43,195 nt of DNA from positions 1-43,195 of the forward strand of contig JAFXXD010000029.1 in assembly GCA_017542475.1 (NCBI GenBank), in the 5' to 3' direction. The DNA comes from Ruminococcus sp. Lineage in GTDB: Bacteria; Bacillota; Clostridia; Oscillospirales; Ruminococcaceae. Below the pieces are notes generated by a model. That model was not told the origin of the DNA and did no database searches. It was given only the letters and a program-made list of their open reading frames with translations. The translations under genes and the position numbers were made by a program. Shown here in pieces: positions 35,225 through 43,195 of the stretch; positions within the stretch are counted from its first letter, which is position 1, and every line of letters begins with the position of its first letter.

Positions 35225-37927
35225 ATGAGGATCAAACGCACACACCTTTTTGCGGTACTGTTCTCAGCTTGTCTGATGGCTTCAGCAACACCTGTAATTT
35301 CAGCGGCAGAGACAATACCCAAGAGTATCGGCGACGTGAACAGTGACGCAAGGGTCACGGCGGCAGACGCGGTCGCGATACTGCAATTCGTGGCAAACAG
35401 CGGGAAGTACCCGCTCGATGCCGAGGCTCTCAACAGAGCGGATGTCTACAACAGGGGAGACGGCGTAACCGCACGCGACGCACTTACGATTCTGAAGTAT
35501 GACGCGGGGCTGCTGACATCGCTGCCCGAGTCGTGGGCGGAGCAGCCGACAACTGAGGCTCCAACCGAGCCTGCTACAGAGGAGACCACCGAAGCTCCCA
35601 CCGAGCCGACAACAGAAGCTCCCCTTGTGGTCGAGGACGTAGAGACCTACATCAAGCTCAACGGTTCAAGCGTTGACATCGACGGCAAGTACGCGCAGGC
35701 TGAGGGCTCGAACGTGACTATCAGCCATTCGGGAAGCTATTTCATCAAGGGCAGGCTCGATAACGGACAGATAAGGGTGGAAGTCCCCGATGAGAACGCA
35801 GACTCGGGAACCGTAAAGCTCATTTTCGGCGGCGTTGATATCAGCGGAAAGAACGCTCCCGCGATACTTGTGAAGAACGCCGACAAGACCTCGATAACGG
35901 TCGAGGACGGCACGGAGAACAGCATATTCGACGGCGAGACTGCCTACTCGGGCGACTGGCTCGACAACGCTCTCATTGAGGCTAAGGACGACCTTACGAT
36001 CAAGGGCGGCGAGCTCGGGACGGGAGTTCTCGATATTACGGCAAATACGCAGAATGCCATTATCTGCAACAACGACATTAAGATAACGGGCTGCAACATC
36101 AATATCACAACGCTCAACAAGGAGGACAAGACCGACGCTGTTAAGGGCAAGACCTCGGTGACTGTCAAGGGCGGCAGGCTCATTATCGACGCTGAGGGCG
36201 ACGGTATCAAGTCCTCGAAGGGCAATGTTGACATCTCGGGCGGCGAGATAGTCATAAAGGCGGGCAGCGATGCTATACAGGCGGAGACGGAGCTCAATAT
36301 CTTGGGCGGAGATATCTCAGCCTGCGGCGACAGAGGTCTGCGCAGTGAGGGCACTATCAGTATCACAGGCGGAGAGCTTCTTGCGACCGCTACCGACAAT
36401 CAGTGCGACAACCTGACCTCTACGGCTCAGCCCGCGGTCGTGCTCGATATGACCAAGCAGTGGTCGAAGAACAACCCGATAACGCTTACAGACGCGGGTA
36501 AGAACGTCGTATTTGATAAGAACACGCGCAAGAAGTACCGCTATGTCATAGTTTCCTCGCCCGAGCTCAGCGACGGCTCTTCCTACAGCGTATTTGCGGG
36601 CGGTATCGAGACAAAGGCTTCCTCTGACATCAAGGCGGGAACTCCCGCTGCATATACCGACGTAAACAACTCCGACGACGCCGACCTTCTCTACGCCGAC
36701 CTCTTCGACCAGAGCAGCGTGCACAAGATAGAGGTCGAGATGAGCAACTGGGACGAGTTCCTCAAGCACTCGCAGGAGGAGGAATACTACCCCTGCAATG
36801 TCATCATAGACGGCGAGCGCCTTGACAATGTCGGCATAAGAACAAAGGGACACAGCTCCAATATGTTCGTATATCAGGCGGGCAAGGACAAGTACAGCTT
36901 CCGCTTCAAGCTTGACAAGTACGACAAGTACCAGAATTACAAGGGCCTGACGGAGATATGCGTCAACAACTTCTACTCCGATCCCTCGTGTATGCGCGAT
37001 GTGCTCTGCTATAACGCGATGTACGACCTCGATGCCTACGCTCCGAATGTCGGATACACGGATATGTACCTCAACGGCAAGCTCTACAGCTTCTACCTGC
37101 TGTGCGAGCAGCCCGACAATACCCTTGGCGAGCGCCTTGCCACCGCAGATGACGCCGTATTATACAAGGCGGCAGACGTCGGAAACTCCTATGACTGCAC
37201 GTTCAGACCGTCAATGGCTCTGAATAACTTCGAGGTAAAGTTCGGCACGGATGACGACCTGAAGCACATTCAGGAGGTCAAGGACGCTATCAATAAGGTA
37301 ACAGCCGACAACTACAAGTTCATCGAGGACGTCATCGACGTACCGAGCTTCCTCAAGGGCTTTGCCGTGAACGCGGTAATGGCTAACTATGACAGCTACA
37401 ACGGTCAGATGGCGCACAACTACTACGTGATGTACAACGCGGGCAAGATGTACTACGTGGGCTGGGACTACAACCTCTCCATCGGCAACTTTATGGACAA
37501 CGGCGCGGCGGCGGAGTCCGACATAACAACGGGTCTGTATCAGGCGAATGCCAACGACCGCCCGATGCTCACGAAGCTTCTTCAGGTGCCGCAGTACAGG
37601 GAGATGTACTACAGCTACGTAAAGCAGATAGTAAGCCTCTACAGCGACCCCGAGCAGACTGTGAACGGTCTTGCTTCGCTTATCCGTGACCACGTCAAGG
37701 CTGACCCGCGCTTCTTCTTCACATACGACCAGTTCGAGAGCAACATCTCGAAGAGCCCGAACGGACTGCAGGTCGGTCAGGGCGGCGGCATGGGCGGAAT
37801 GTGGGGCGGCTTCCCCGGAATGTGGGGAGGCGGCGGAGGTCTATTCTCCTACGGCGGCGATAAGGTCTCGATAGTTGACTTTATGATAAAGCGCAACCAG
37901 TATATCCACCAGAAGCTCGGCTACTAA
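35225..37927 (+). CDS. Dockerin protein with carbohydrate-binding-like and CotH kinase domains
   Basis: This 900-residue secreted protein begins with a signal peptide (1-28), an N-terminal dockerin (about 36-100) and a Thr/Glu/Pro linker (107-135). A repeated beta-strand region (about 145-420) resembles the 'carbohydrate-binding domain-containing' DUF4353 type. A CotH kinase-like domain (about 490-890) follows, with the Y-L-N-G-K-L-Y-S-F-Y-L-L-C-E motif and W-D-Y-N at 747-750, the site of the catalytic or metal-binding Asp. Gly/Met/Trp-rich loops occur near 850-875. CotH proteins phosphorylate spore-coat proteins in Bacillus; many bacterial relatives are secreted. The ATG at 35225 follows GGAG by nine bases and is preferred over a GTG seven codons earlier. 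Confidence 0.9.
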   Translation: MRIKRTHLFAVLFSACLMASATPVISAAETIPKSIGDVNSDARVTAADAVAILQFVANSGKYPLDAEALNRADVYNRGDGVTARDALTILKYDAGLLTSLPESWAEQPTTEAPTEPATEETTEAPTEPTTEAPLVVEDVETYIKLNGSSVDIDGKYAQAEGSNVTISHSGSYFIKGRLDNGQIRVEVPDENADSGTVKLIFGGVDISGKNAPAILVKNADKTSITVEDGTENSIFDGETAYSGDWLDNALIEAKDDLTIKGGELGTGVLDITANTQNAIICNNDIKITGCNINITTLNKEDKTDAVKGKTSVTVKGGRLIIDAEGDGIKSSKGNVDISGGEIVIKAGSDAIQAETELNILGGDISACGDRGLRSEGTISITGGELLATATDNQCDNLTSTAQPAVVLDMTKQWSKNNPITLTDAGKNVVFDKNTRKKYRYVIVSSPELSDGSSYSVFAGGIETKASSDIKAGTPAAYTDVNNSDDADLLYADLFDQSSVHKIEVEMSNWDEFLKHSQEEEYYPCNVIIDGERLDNVGIRTKGHSSNMFVYQAGKDKYSFRFKLDKYDKYQNYKGLTEICVNNFYSDPSCMRDVLCYNAMYDLDAYAPNVGYTDMYLNGKLYSFYLLCEQPDNTLGERLATADDAVLYKAADVGNSYDCTFRPSMALNNFEVKFGTDDDLKHIQEVKDAINKVTADNYKFIEDVIDVPSFLKGFAVNAVMANYDSYNGQMAHNYYVMYNAGKMYYVGWDYNLSIGNFMDNGAAAESDITTGLYQANANDRPMLTKLLQVPQYREMYYSYVKQIVSLYSDPEQTVNGLASLIRDHVKADPRFFFTYDQFESNISKSPNGLQVGQGGGMGGMWGGFPGMWGGGGGLFSYGGDKVSIVDFMIKRNQYIHQKLGY

Positions 37928-37938
37928 ATATATGATGA

Positions 37939-37974
37939 AAACGGCGGCACTCTGTACGGGTGCCGCTGTTTTTG
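37939..37974 (+). terminator. Terminator of the dockerin-CotH gene
   Basis: GCGGCAC (37944-37950) pairs with GTGCCGC (37960-37966), with flanking AAAC/GTTT pairing and five T residues. Confidence 0.8.
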
Positions 37975-38028
37975 TCTGTGGTAATGCACAAAGAAGTATT
38001 GCTATATTTGTGCAATCATACGAAATTT

Positions 38029-38082
38029 AAAAAAGTTTCGGAAAAAATCAACTTTTTTGCCTCCGAAATGCACTTATAAGTG
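38029..38082. repeat. A/T inverted repeat and palindrome before the solute-binding gene
   Basis: AAAAAAGTT (38029-38037) and AACTTTTTT (38050-38058) form an inverted repeat, followed by the perfect 12-base palindrome CACTTATAAGTG (38071-38082). The first may act as a weak terminator and the second as an operator. No convincing promoter was found between here and the ATG at 38163. Confidence 0.4.
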
Positions 38083-38162
38083 AAGTCAGTGAAAGGCTTG
38101 TCACAAAAGCGGCTTCAATTTCGTTATATTATGTAGTGAAACTAAAAAAAGGAGGCTTTTCT

Positions 38163-39692
38163 ATGAAAAAAATATCGGCAATCCTGCTCGCGGGAGCTCT
38201 GCTCCTCACAGGCTGCGGCTCGAAGGAAGTGTCGCAGTCAGCGTCCGAGAGCGCGGTCACGTCCGAGGGCGGTGACACCAACGAGCACACGGACGACGTA
38301 GTCATCACTCTCGGCTGGGCGAACGGGCAGACCTACGACTGGGGAATAGAGACCACTGCCGAAAACTCTATGAAACACTTCATTGACGAGTTCAACGCTA
38401 AGGACAACGGCGTGCGAGTGGAGGTCAAGATATTCAGCGAGCTCGAAGAGTTCAAGAATTACGGGTACGACGAGAGGGGCAGCTATCAGGGCTACAGCGA
38501 TGACGAGTGCAAGCAGATGGATTTCTTTATCTCGCAGGAGCTCATCAACAAAGACACTGTCGACATCATCTCCAAAAACTCCTTCTGTAATCCCGCAAAG
38601 TACGAGATTTTCAAGCGCAAGGGAGCCTTCGCTGACCTGTACAAATTTATGGAGGACGACCCAGAGGTCAACCGCGATACCCTCAACAGCCATATCCTCG
38701 ACCTCTGCGAATACGAGGGCGGGCTCTACTCCATCCCGACTAATTACATAGTAAACACGATGATAGGCAAGTCCGAGTATGTCGGCACTAAGCAGAACTG
38801 GACGATTGACGAGTTCGTTGACCGCTGGAACGCCATGCCTGCGGGATCTATGGTGAATCACAGCCTCACCGCCGAGTACATCTATTACGATGTGCTCAGA
38901 GCTAATACCACAGCGTTCATCGACTACGACAATTTCGAGACTCACTTCGATCACCCCGACTTCCGCAAAATGCTCGAATTCTGCAAGGGCTTCGAGAGCA
39001 ATATGGGTCAGAAGCTGGAAGGCGCCTATGACCAATCCAGACCGAACCTCGTCGAGCTGTACAGGATATGGGGCTACAATGGGGCGATTTACGAGGACGT
39101 GGACTATGCAAACAACACCGTCGATTACCCGCATATCCGCGACGGCGAGATGACACTCGTCGGTTTCCCGACCTCCGACGGCAGAGGAGCATACCTTAAC
39201 GGAGGCGGTGGTTTCGGCGATATCTCCATTCGCGCAAACACCTCCGAGGAGAAGCAGGCGGCGGCGTGGAAGTTCATTCGCGAGTTCTATCTTGAGGAGT
39301 TTCAGCTCGAAAACTTCGCTCAAGCCAACGAGTACACCGACCACGAGAATGGTCAGCCCGCGAAAACGTGGACGATACTGAGCGGCTTCCCGATAAACAA
39401 TGCCGCCCGCAAAACAACGGCGGAGCGCTTTATGAGCGGTTACTACGACAACGTGAACTACACTCTGTCGGTGCAGAACAAGGTCTGCAAGGATAATCTC
39501 ACGCAAGCCGACATTGACTTCATTGACGATTATGTAAACTCCATTGACCGCTGGGGAGTAGGCACCGACCGTGAGCTTTTCAACATAGTCGAGTATGAGG
39601 TGCTCGCGTATCTGAAAGGGGAGCAGGACATAGACACGACCGTGGACGTCATACAGAACCGCGCAAATATCTGGATAAGCGAGCAGATGTAA
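38163..39692 (+). CDS. ABC-type extracellular solute-binding lipoprotein
   Basis: This 509-residue lipoprotein has a signal peptide ending in the lipobox L-L-T-G-C (Cys18). The family 1 solute-binding fold follows, with typical aromatic residues for sugar stacking and a recognisable I-P-T-N-Y segment after the first domain. It would capture an oligosaccharide or other solute at the membrane for an ABC importer. No permease or ATPase gene is adjacent, so it must use a transporter encoded elsewhere. The ATG at 38163 follows GGAGG by eight bases; a start nine codons earlier overlaps that site. Single gene followed by a strong terminator. Confidence 0.9.
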   Translation: MKKISAILLAGALLLTGCGSKEVSQSASESAVTSEGGDTNEHTDDVVITLGWANGQTYDWGIETTAENSMKHFIDEFNAKDNGVRVEVKIFSELEEFKNYGYDERGSYQGYSDDECKQMDFFISQELINKDTVDIISKNSFCNPAKYEIFKRKGAFADLYKFMEDDPEVNRDTLNSHILDLCEYEGGLYSIPTNYIVNTMIGKSEYVGTKQNWTIDEFVDRWNAMPAGSMVNHSLTAEYIYYDVLRANTTAFIDYDNFETHFDHPDFRKMLEFCKGFESNMGQKLEGAYDQSRPNLVELYRIWGYNGAIYEDVDYANNTVDYPHIRDGEMTLVGFPTSDGRGAYLNGGGGFGDISIRANTSEEKQAAAWKFIREFYLEEFQLENFAQANEYTDHENGQPAKTWTILSGFPINNAARKTTAERFMSGYYDNVNYTLSVQNKVCKDNLTQADIDFIDDYVNSIDRWGVGTDRELFNIVEYEVLAYLKGEQDIDTTVDVIQNRANIWISEQM

Positions 39693-39697
39693 CAAAT

Positions 39698-39734
39698 CAG
39701 GCACCTCCGAGTCTCGGAGGTGCCTGTTCTTTTC
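39698..39734. terminator. Bidirectional terminator
   Basis: A perfect 12-bp stem (39698-39709 and 39715-39726) with a five-base loop and a T-rich tail on the plus strand, between the convergent lipoprotein and VWA genes. Confidence 0.82.
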
Positions 39735-39735
39735 G

Positions 39736-40389
39736 TCAGCCGCGCTTTGCCTTGTCCTCTTCGAGAGAATCAGCCCATTCACGGTCTATCTTCATATTCT
39801 TTCTCATAGCTGATATCGGAGCGGCAAGCGCGTTGAATACCATACTCGTACCCATACTGTCGCACTTGTAATTGGCGGTTCTCTCGCGGGAAATGCCCAC
39901 TCTCTCCGCGACCTCTACAGCGTCGATGTTAGCGCCGATGAAGAGGAATTCCCAGCCGTACTTCTCCTTCTGATGCTCGATGAGCTTCTTTATCTCCTTG
40001 TAGTCGTACTTGTGGCTCGCGTTCTCCATTCCGTCGGTCGTGATGACGAACATTGTGTGCTCGGGTACGTCCTCGGGACGTGCGTACTTGTGGATATTCC
40101 CGATGTGCTTCACTGCGTCGCCTATCGCGTCGAGCAGAGCCGTGCACCCGCGGACATAGTAGTCCTTGTCGGTCATGGGACGGATCTCCGAGAGCTTTGC
40201 GCGGTCGTGGATGACCTCGCTCTCGTTGTCGAAGAGGATGGTCGAAACGTAAGCCACGCCGTCCTCCTTCTTCTGCTTCTCGATCATACCGTTGAAGCCG
40301 CCTATGGTGTCGGCTTCGAGTCCGCCCATAGAACCGCTTCTGTCGAGAATGAATACCAGCTCGGTGATGTTATTGTTCGTTTTTTTCAT
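39736..40389 (-). CDS. VWA-domain protein
   Basis: This 217-residue cytosolic protein is a single von Willebrand factor A domain. The metal-ion-dependent adhesion site is complete: D-R-S-G-S at about 16-20, the Thr in G-C-T-A-L-L-D-A, and the Asp in T-T-D-G-M-E-N. Such domains mediate metal-dependent protein contacts; this type also occurs near stress and tellurite-resistance-like genes. GGAGG precedes the ATG. It lies downstream of the macro-domain gene in the same direction, but about 100 bases with a hairpin separate them. A TATAAT box is near 40435 without a good -35 box. Confidence 0.88.
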   Translation of the reverse strand: MKKTNNNITELVFILDRSGSMGGLEADTIGGFNGMIEKQKKEDGVAYVSTILFDNESEVIHDRAKLSEIRPMTDKDYYVRGCTALLDAIGDAVKHIGNIHKYARPEDVPEHTMFVITTDGMENASHKYDYKEIKKLIEHQKEKYGWEFLFIGANIDAVEVAERVGISRERTANYKCDSMGTSMVFNALAAPISAMRKNMKIDREWADSLEEDKAKRG

Positions 40390-40465
40390 AGTTATTACCT
40401 CCGTTTTGATATGGTGTTTGGTTTATCCCTGTGATTATATATTACCATATCCTGCGGAGGGAGTG

Positions 40466-40489
40466 GTCGCCTGTCAGGCGACATTTTTT
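40466..40489 (+). terminator. Near-palindromic hairpin with T-run
   Basis: GTCGCCTG (40466-40473) and CAGGCGAC (40475-40482) are followed on the plus strand by six T residues that overlap the stop codon of the macro-domain gene. No plus-strand gene ends here, so its role is unclear. Confidence 0.5.
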
Positions 40490-41552
40490 ATCCGCCGATA
40501 AGCGGCTGGTCGAAGGCGAAAAGAGCCTCGTTTATCTCAATGATATCGTACATCTTATGTGTGAAGAAATACTCGATGATGATGTCGAACTTGCTGCTGT
40601 GTGAGAGCGCAAAGCCTGCCTTCATCAGCATATCCCGCGCCTCGTCTATCGGCAGCTCGAGTGCTGCCGCGAACGCGATGACGGTTATCTTCTTGGGCTT
40701 GTAGTGGACGTCGCTTCGTATCTTCGAGAAGAGCTTGCGGTCGATGTTCGCCTTTTTGTAGCACTGAGCGTCCGTCAAGCCCTTTTCGTCTATCTTGCGG
40801 AGGAGCATTTCCGTGAAGCTCTCGTCTATCTGCGCTACTGCCTTTTCGAGGTCGTCGGGGAGAGCCTCCTCACAGCATAGCTCCGCCATCGGCATATCGA
40901 GCTTTGCTGACTTCGCGCGGAAGAGGCGGGGCTTCCTTTCTGCGGCATCCGACATTGCCTGCGGAGCTGCCATAGCCGCCCCGAACGGCTCCGAGCGGCG
41001 TCTGCTCTCATTCGCAGTCATCTCGGAGACGTAATTGTCGTCAACATAGCGGCGTATATCCGTGAAAAGCTTCTCGCTCACGAAGAGGGAGTCCCTGTCG
41101 AATACGACGATGTATATCATCATATCGTGTTCCATAAGGAAGTCGCTGCACGTATCCATTGCCACTCGCAGAGCTTTCGCTCGCGGGTAGCCGTAAGCTC
41201 CTGCGGAAATGAGCGGGAAGGCAACGGACTTGCAGCCGTTATCAGCGGCAAGTGCAAGGCTCTCGCGGTAGCAGGACGTGAGGAGCTCGCGCTCACTGTA
41301 GTCTCCGCCGTGCCATATAGGTCCGACGGTATGAATAATGTATTTAGCGGGGAGCTTGTAGCCCTTGGTTATCTTGGCTTTTCCCGTATCACAGCCTCCG
41401 AGCGTGCGGCATTCCGCAAGAAGTTCGGGACCTGCGGCACGGTGTATGGCTCCGTCAACTCCGCCGCCGCCGAGAAGGGAGTTGTTTGCGGCGTTTACAA
41501 TGGCGTCACATTCCATTTTGGTTATATCGTTCCTTACGATAGTAAGAGGCAT
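40488..41552 (-). CDS. Macro-domain protein with C-terminal helical domain
   Basis: This 354-residue protein begins with a macro domain (about 1-165) that binds ADP-ribose. It has the [18 protein letters not shown] motif and the later S-A-G-A-Y-G-Y-P loop, close to deacetylases of O-acetyl-ADP-ribose and ADP-ribosyl hydrolases. A low-complexity charged linker leads to a helical C-terminal domain (about 240-354) that resembles XRE-like DNA-binding folds, with [13 protein letters not shown] and L-F-S-K-I-R motifs. The fusion suggests a sensor or regulator of ADP-ribose signals. The ATG at 41552 follows GGAGG; a longer frame upstream has no site and would run through the promoter. Confidence 0.9.
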   Translation of the reverse strand: MPLTIVRNDITKMECDAIVNAANNSLLGGGGVDGAIHRAAGPELLAECRTLGGCDTGKAKITKGYKLPAKYIIHTVGPIWHGGDYSERELLTSCYRESLALAADNGCKSVAFPLISAGAYGYPRAKALRVAMDTCSDFLMEHDMMIYIVVFDRDSLFVSEKLFTDIRRYVDDNYVSEMTANESRRRSEPFGAAMAAPQAMSDAAERKPRLFRAKSAKLDMPMAELCCEEALPDDLEKAVAQIDESFTEMLLRKIDEKGLTDAQCYKKANIDRKLFSKIRSDVHYKPKKITVIAFAAALELPIDEARDMLMKAGFALSHSSKFDIIIEYFFTHKMYDIIEINEALFAFDQPLIGG

Positions 41553-41609
41553 AGCGTGCTCCTCCTTTTTATGGCTCGTGTGTTGCGAGCTCAGAAATAT
41601 CTTAGTTAA

Positions 41610-41638
41610 ATCATACCATAAAAGCGTCGTAATATCAA
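41610..41638 (-). promoter_or_regulatory. Promoter of the macro-domain gene
   Basis: Minus strand: TTGATA (41633-41638), 17-base spacer, TATGAT (41610-41615). A small hairpin with a TTCG loop (41644-41659) separates it from the divergent promoter. Confidence 0.7.
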
Positions 41639-41672
41639 GAGGTTTTTGCTTCGGCAAAATATTCCGTACGCC

Positions 41673-41701
41673 TTGCTATTTTTTCCATATTGTGTTATAA
41701 T
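41673..41701 (+). promoter_or_regulatory. Promoter of the coiled-coil protein gene
   Basis: TTGCTA (41673-41678), 17-base spacer, TATAAT (41696-41701). Confidence 0.72.
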
Positions 41702-41734
41702 GAGGTCACAAGTTTATTACGGGAGGTATCCGCT

Positions 41735-42244
41735 ATGAAAATGACATCAGCTCAGGCAGCAAAGCTGCTCCGACAGCTCAACGACGAGCTCAGAACGCTT
41801 CAGTACCGCGAGGAGAACACAAAAAGCTTCCTTGCAGCTCTCGGTGAAGACCCTGAGTCCGTCCGTCCCGACTACGATTACGCCGCTTCGCAGACGCAGC
41901 AGAACGAGGTCGAGGCTAAGATACGCAGGCTCAAGCATACGTTGAACGTGTTCAATGCTACGACAGTCATTCCCGAATACGGTATCACCATTGACGAAAT
42001 GCTCGTCTATCTCCCGCAGCTCAGCAGGCGCGCGGGAAGGCTCTCTATGATGAAGGACGCGCTCCCGAAGGTGCGCGAGAGTGCGGGCTATTCCCGCGGA
42101 AATACAGTCATCGACTACCGTTATGCAAACTACGACATCGAGCAGGTCAACAAGGACTACCTCACTGTTTCCGAGGAGCTCGCAAAGGCGCAGACAGCGC
42201 TCGATTATATCAATAACACCGCCGAAATGGATATCGACGTGTGA
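41735..42244 (+). CDS. Predicted coiled-coil protein, DIP1984-like
   Basis: A 169-residue cytosolic protein with two charged helices likely to form coiled coils (about 5-80 and 125-165). The central segment with N-A-T-T-V-I-P and the last helix recall the poorly studied DIP1984/DUF6847 family, but that is only a resemblance. The ATG at 41735 follows GGGAGG; an in-frame ATG at 41690 precedes the promoter's -10 box and is excluded. Own promoter; no clear terminator. Function unknown. Confidence 0.75.
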   Translation: MKMTSAQAAKLLRQLNDELRTLQYREENTKSFLAALGEDPESVRPDYDYAASQTQQNEVEAKIRRLKHTLNVFNATTVIPEYGITIDEMLVYLPQLSRRAGRLSMMKDALPKVRESAGYSRGNTVIDYRYANYDIEQVNKDYLTVSEELAKAQTALDYINNTAEMDIDV

Positions 42245-42495
42245 GAATGTTCCGCTTGCTGTTCCCTCTCATATTGGATTTGAAGAGTCAGACGCTGTTC
42301 AGTGTTTAAGTCGTCCGTTATTCTTTTTATTGAGGGTATCCTCGGTTCAACGTTCGTGTTTTCGTTCAGTGGAGGAAAAGAATTCTTTTTGCCTTGCGCA
42401 AACACTTAGGAACAGCAAGAAAAACCTTTCGGTAGCGGAGGTTCGGTTACAAGCTGCTGATTTTAAGTTAAAATAAAAAAATATATTTCTTGCTG
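42245..42495. other. Gene-free region before the initiator tRNA
   Basis: About 250 bases without a supported gene. CTTGCTGTTCC (42255-42265) recurs inverted as GGAACAGCAAG (42409-42419), and CTTGCTGTT occurs again at 42489-42497. Small frames on the minus strand lack ribosome binding sites. Nothing else was recognised. Confidence 0.5.
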
Positions 42496-42524
42496 TTGAC
42501 ATAGTATCACTTACGTGGTATAAT
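42496..42524 (+). promoter_or_regulatory. Consensus promoter of the initiator tRNA
   Basis: Perfect TTGACA (42496-42501), 17-base spacer and TATAAT (42519-42524), ending about 27 bases before the tRNA. Confidence 0.9.
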
Positions 42525-42551
42525 AATATAGTCGTCAAGGACATTATTTAT

Positions 42552-42628
<77 letters not shown>

Positions 42629-42660
42629 TATTAGCATGACTAAAAGTATGACATGCAGGA

Positions 42661-42687
42661 AAAAGCCCGAAATATCGGGCTTTTTTG
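42661..42687 (+). terminator. Terminator of the initiator tRNA
   Basis: AAAAGCCCGA (42662-42671) pairs with TCGGGCTTTT across a four-base loop and ends in six T residues. Confidence 0.9.
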
Positions 42688-42751
42688 CTACCCAAATTCC
42701 GAAAAAATTCTTGAAAAAATGAGGGATGACATTGGGGTATTTTAGGCCTCT

Positions 42752-42766
42752 GGCTGGATTTGAACC
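42752..42766 (-). repeat. Inverted 15-bp copy of the tRNA T-arm
   Basis: The minus-strand sequence GGTTCAAATCCAGCC is identical to 42604-42618 inside the tRNA. The surrounding bases do not form a tRNA. It may be a remnant of an element that recombined at the tRNA. Confidence 0.45.
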
Positions 42767-42852
42767 CTCACAAGGAAAAATTTTGGAGTGAATATAGGTC
42801 GAAATACAGGCAAATATCGATTTTCTCGGCAAAAAATAGTATACAAAGTTTC

Positions 42853-42910
42853 GGACTCGGTTTTAGTGGTTTTCACGAAATGTGAAAACACTGGGATCGA
42901 GTCCTTTTTT
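42853..42910 (+). terminator. Long hairpin with T-run
   Basis: GGACTCG (42853-42859) pairs with CGAGTCC (42898-42904) around an inner TTTTCAC/GTGAAAA stem, followed by six T residues. No gene is visible upstream on this strand. Confidence 0.7.
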
Positions 42911-43111
42911 GTTTCCTCGAAAACCAAGTGATAGAAAACCTATCAGCGATTTGTGAGCCGTTTTTGACGACATCGGTGGCAGGTCGGGAAACTACACCAC
43001 CGAGAGCAAATAAAGCCGCTGTGAATGATTTTTGAGCCTCCTGTGGCAGATACATAGAAAGCAGATCACGCCTGCTGTCTATGGAATAATTATGTAACAG
43101 GAGGAAAACAG
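42911..43111. other. Structured gene-free region
   Basis: Three further stem-loops follow each other: GATAG/CTATC (42930-42944), TCGGTGG/CCACCGA (42973-43003) and a 12-bp stem with one mismatch (43053-43064 with 43072-43083). The region leads into the gene that begins at 43112. It could be an mRNA leader, a small RNA or the end of a mobile element; no known RNA family was recognised. Confidence 0.45.
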
Positions 43112-43195
43112 ATGAACAAATTCTACATGAACGGTAAGCTGATACACAAGGCTTCCGATCACAACACCAAACGCTGTGAGGTCGAGAAATGGGTA
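43112..43195 (+). CDS. Unknown protein, N-terminal fragment at the window edge
   Basis: The first 28 codons of a gene that runs off the right edge. An excellent ribosome binding site (AGGAGG, nine bases before the ATG) supports it. The peptide starts with Asn/Lys/Tyr-rich residues and contains a Cys at residue 22. Small proteins with a similar beginning occur in integrative elements of Clostridia, but this is only an impression. No function can be given. Confidence 0.55.
   Translation, partial: MNKFYMNGKLIHKASDHNTKRCEVEKWV

Noticed and set aside
38238-39782. A 514-codon open frame antisense to the solute-binding lipoprotein
   Set aside because: The plus-strand gene has a lipobox, a strong ribosome binding site and a terminator; the antisense frame has none and crosses the terminator.
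42741-42790. A second tRNA on the minus strand
   Set aside because: Only the T-loop and half of the T stem are present; no acceptor, D or anticodon arm can be formed.

Overview
The window is a chromosomal segment of a fibre-degrading, cellulosome-forming Gram-positive anaerobe, most likely a Ruminococcus (Oscillospiraceae). The reasons are: five proteins with dockerin-type paired calcium-binding repeats; long poly-threonine linkers; a GH30-CBM22-dockerin-GH43-CBM xylanase; a type IV pilin-like protein; rubrerythrin; LtaS-like and HtrA-like envelope proteins; and Firmicutes-style strong ribosome binding sites with sigma-A promoters, nearly all with 17-bp spacers. No species call is made.

Layout. 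1-7000: a truncated secreted protein, a pseudouridine synthase, rubrerythrin, two tandem zinc-ribbon/TM2 proteins, an HtrA protease, and an operon of an LtaS-like enzyme plus a FlK-like thioesterase. 7200-9430: an HD hydrolase with an SDR, divergent from exonuclease III. 9431-11694: a three-gene operon of a radical SAM/SPASM enzyme and two exported proteins with repeated Tyr-Gly-Pro-Pro (YGPP) motifs, one a lipoprotein and one carrying a dockerin. 11698-17550: uvrA, uvrB and a TrmH-type methyltransferase. 17621-20629: a MacB-like ABC exporter fused to its permease. 20837-29940: three dockerin proteins (a transglutaminase-like protein, a protein of unknown function with an SH3-like end, and the bifunctional xylanase) with an AraC-type regulator and a small membrane protein. 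30000-34000: a pilin, a MORN-repeat protein and a diguanylate cyclase. 34000-39730: a metallophosphoesterase pair, a dockerin-CotH kinase, and an orphan solute-binding lipoprotein. 39736-42244: VWA and macro-domain proteins, and a coiled-coil protein. 42245-43195: an initiator tRNA, a structured gene-free stretch, and the first codons of a gene running off the end.

How the genes fit together. Most genes are short transcription units with their own promoter and terminator. The fibre-degradation theme links the xylanase, the other dockerin proteins, the pilin (adhesion) and possibly the diguanylate cyclase. The most unusual unit is the YGPP operon. It looks like a ribosomally made, post-translationally modified protein system whose substrates are exported, one anchored to the membrane as a lipoprotein and the other apparently delivered to a cohesin scaffold. 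Other notable signals are three 21-bp-phased repeats upstream of the 23431-25461 gene (LytTR-type), a possible LexA box at uvrB, and structured DNA next to the initiator tRNA that may be the edge of a mobile element.
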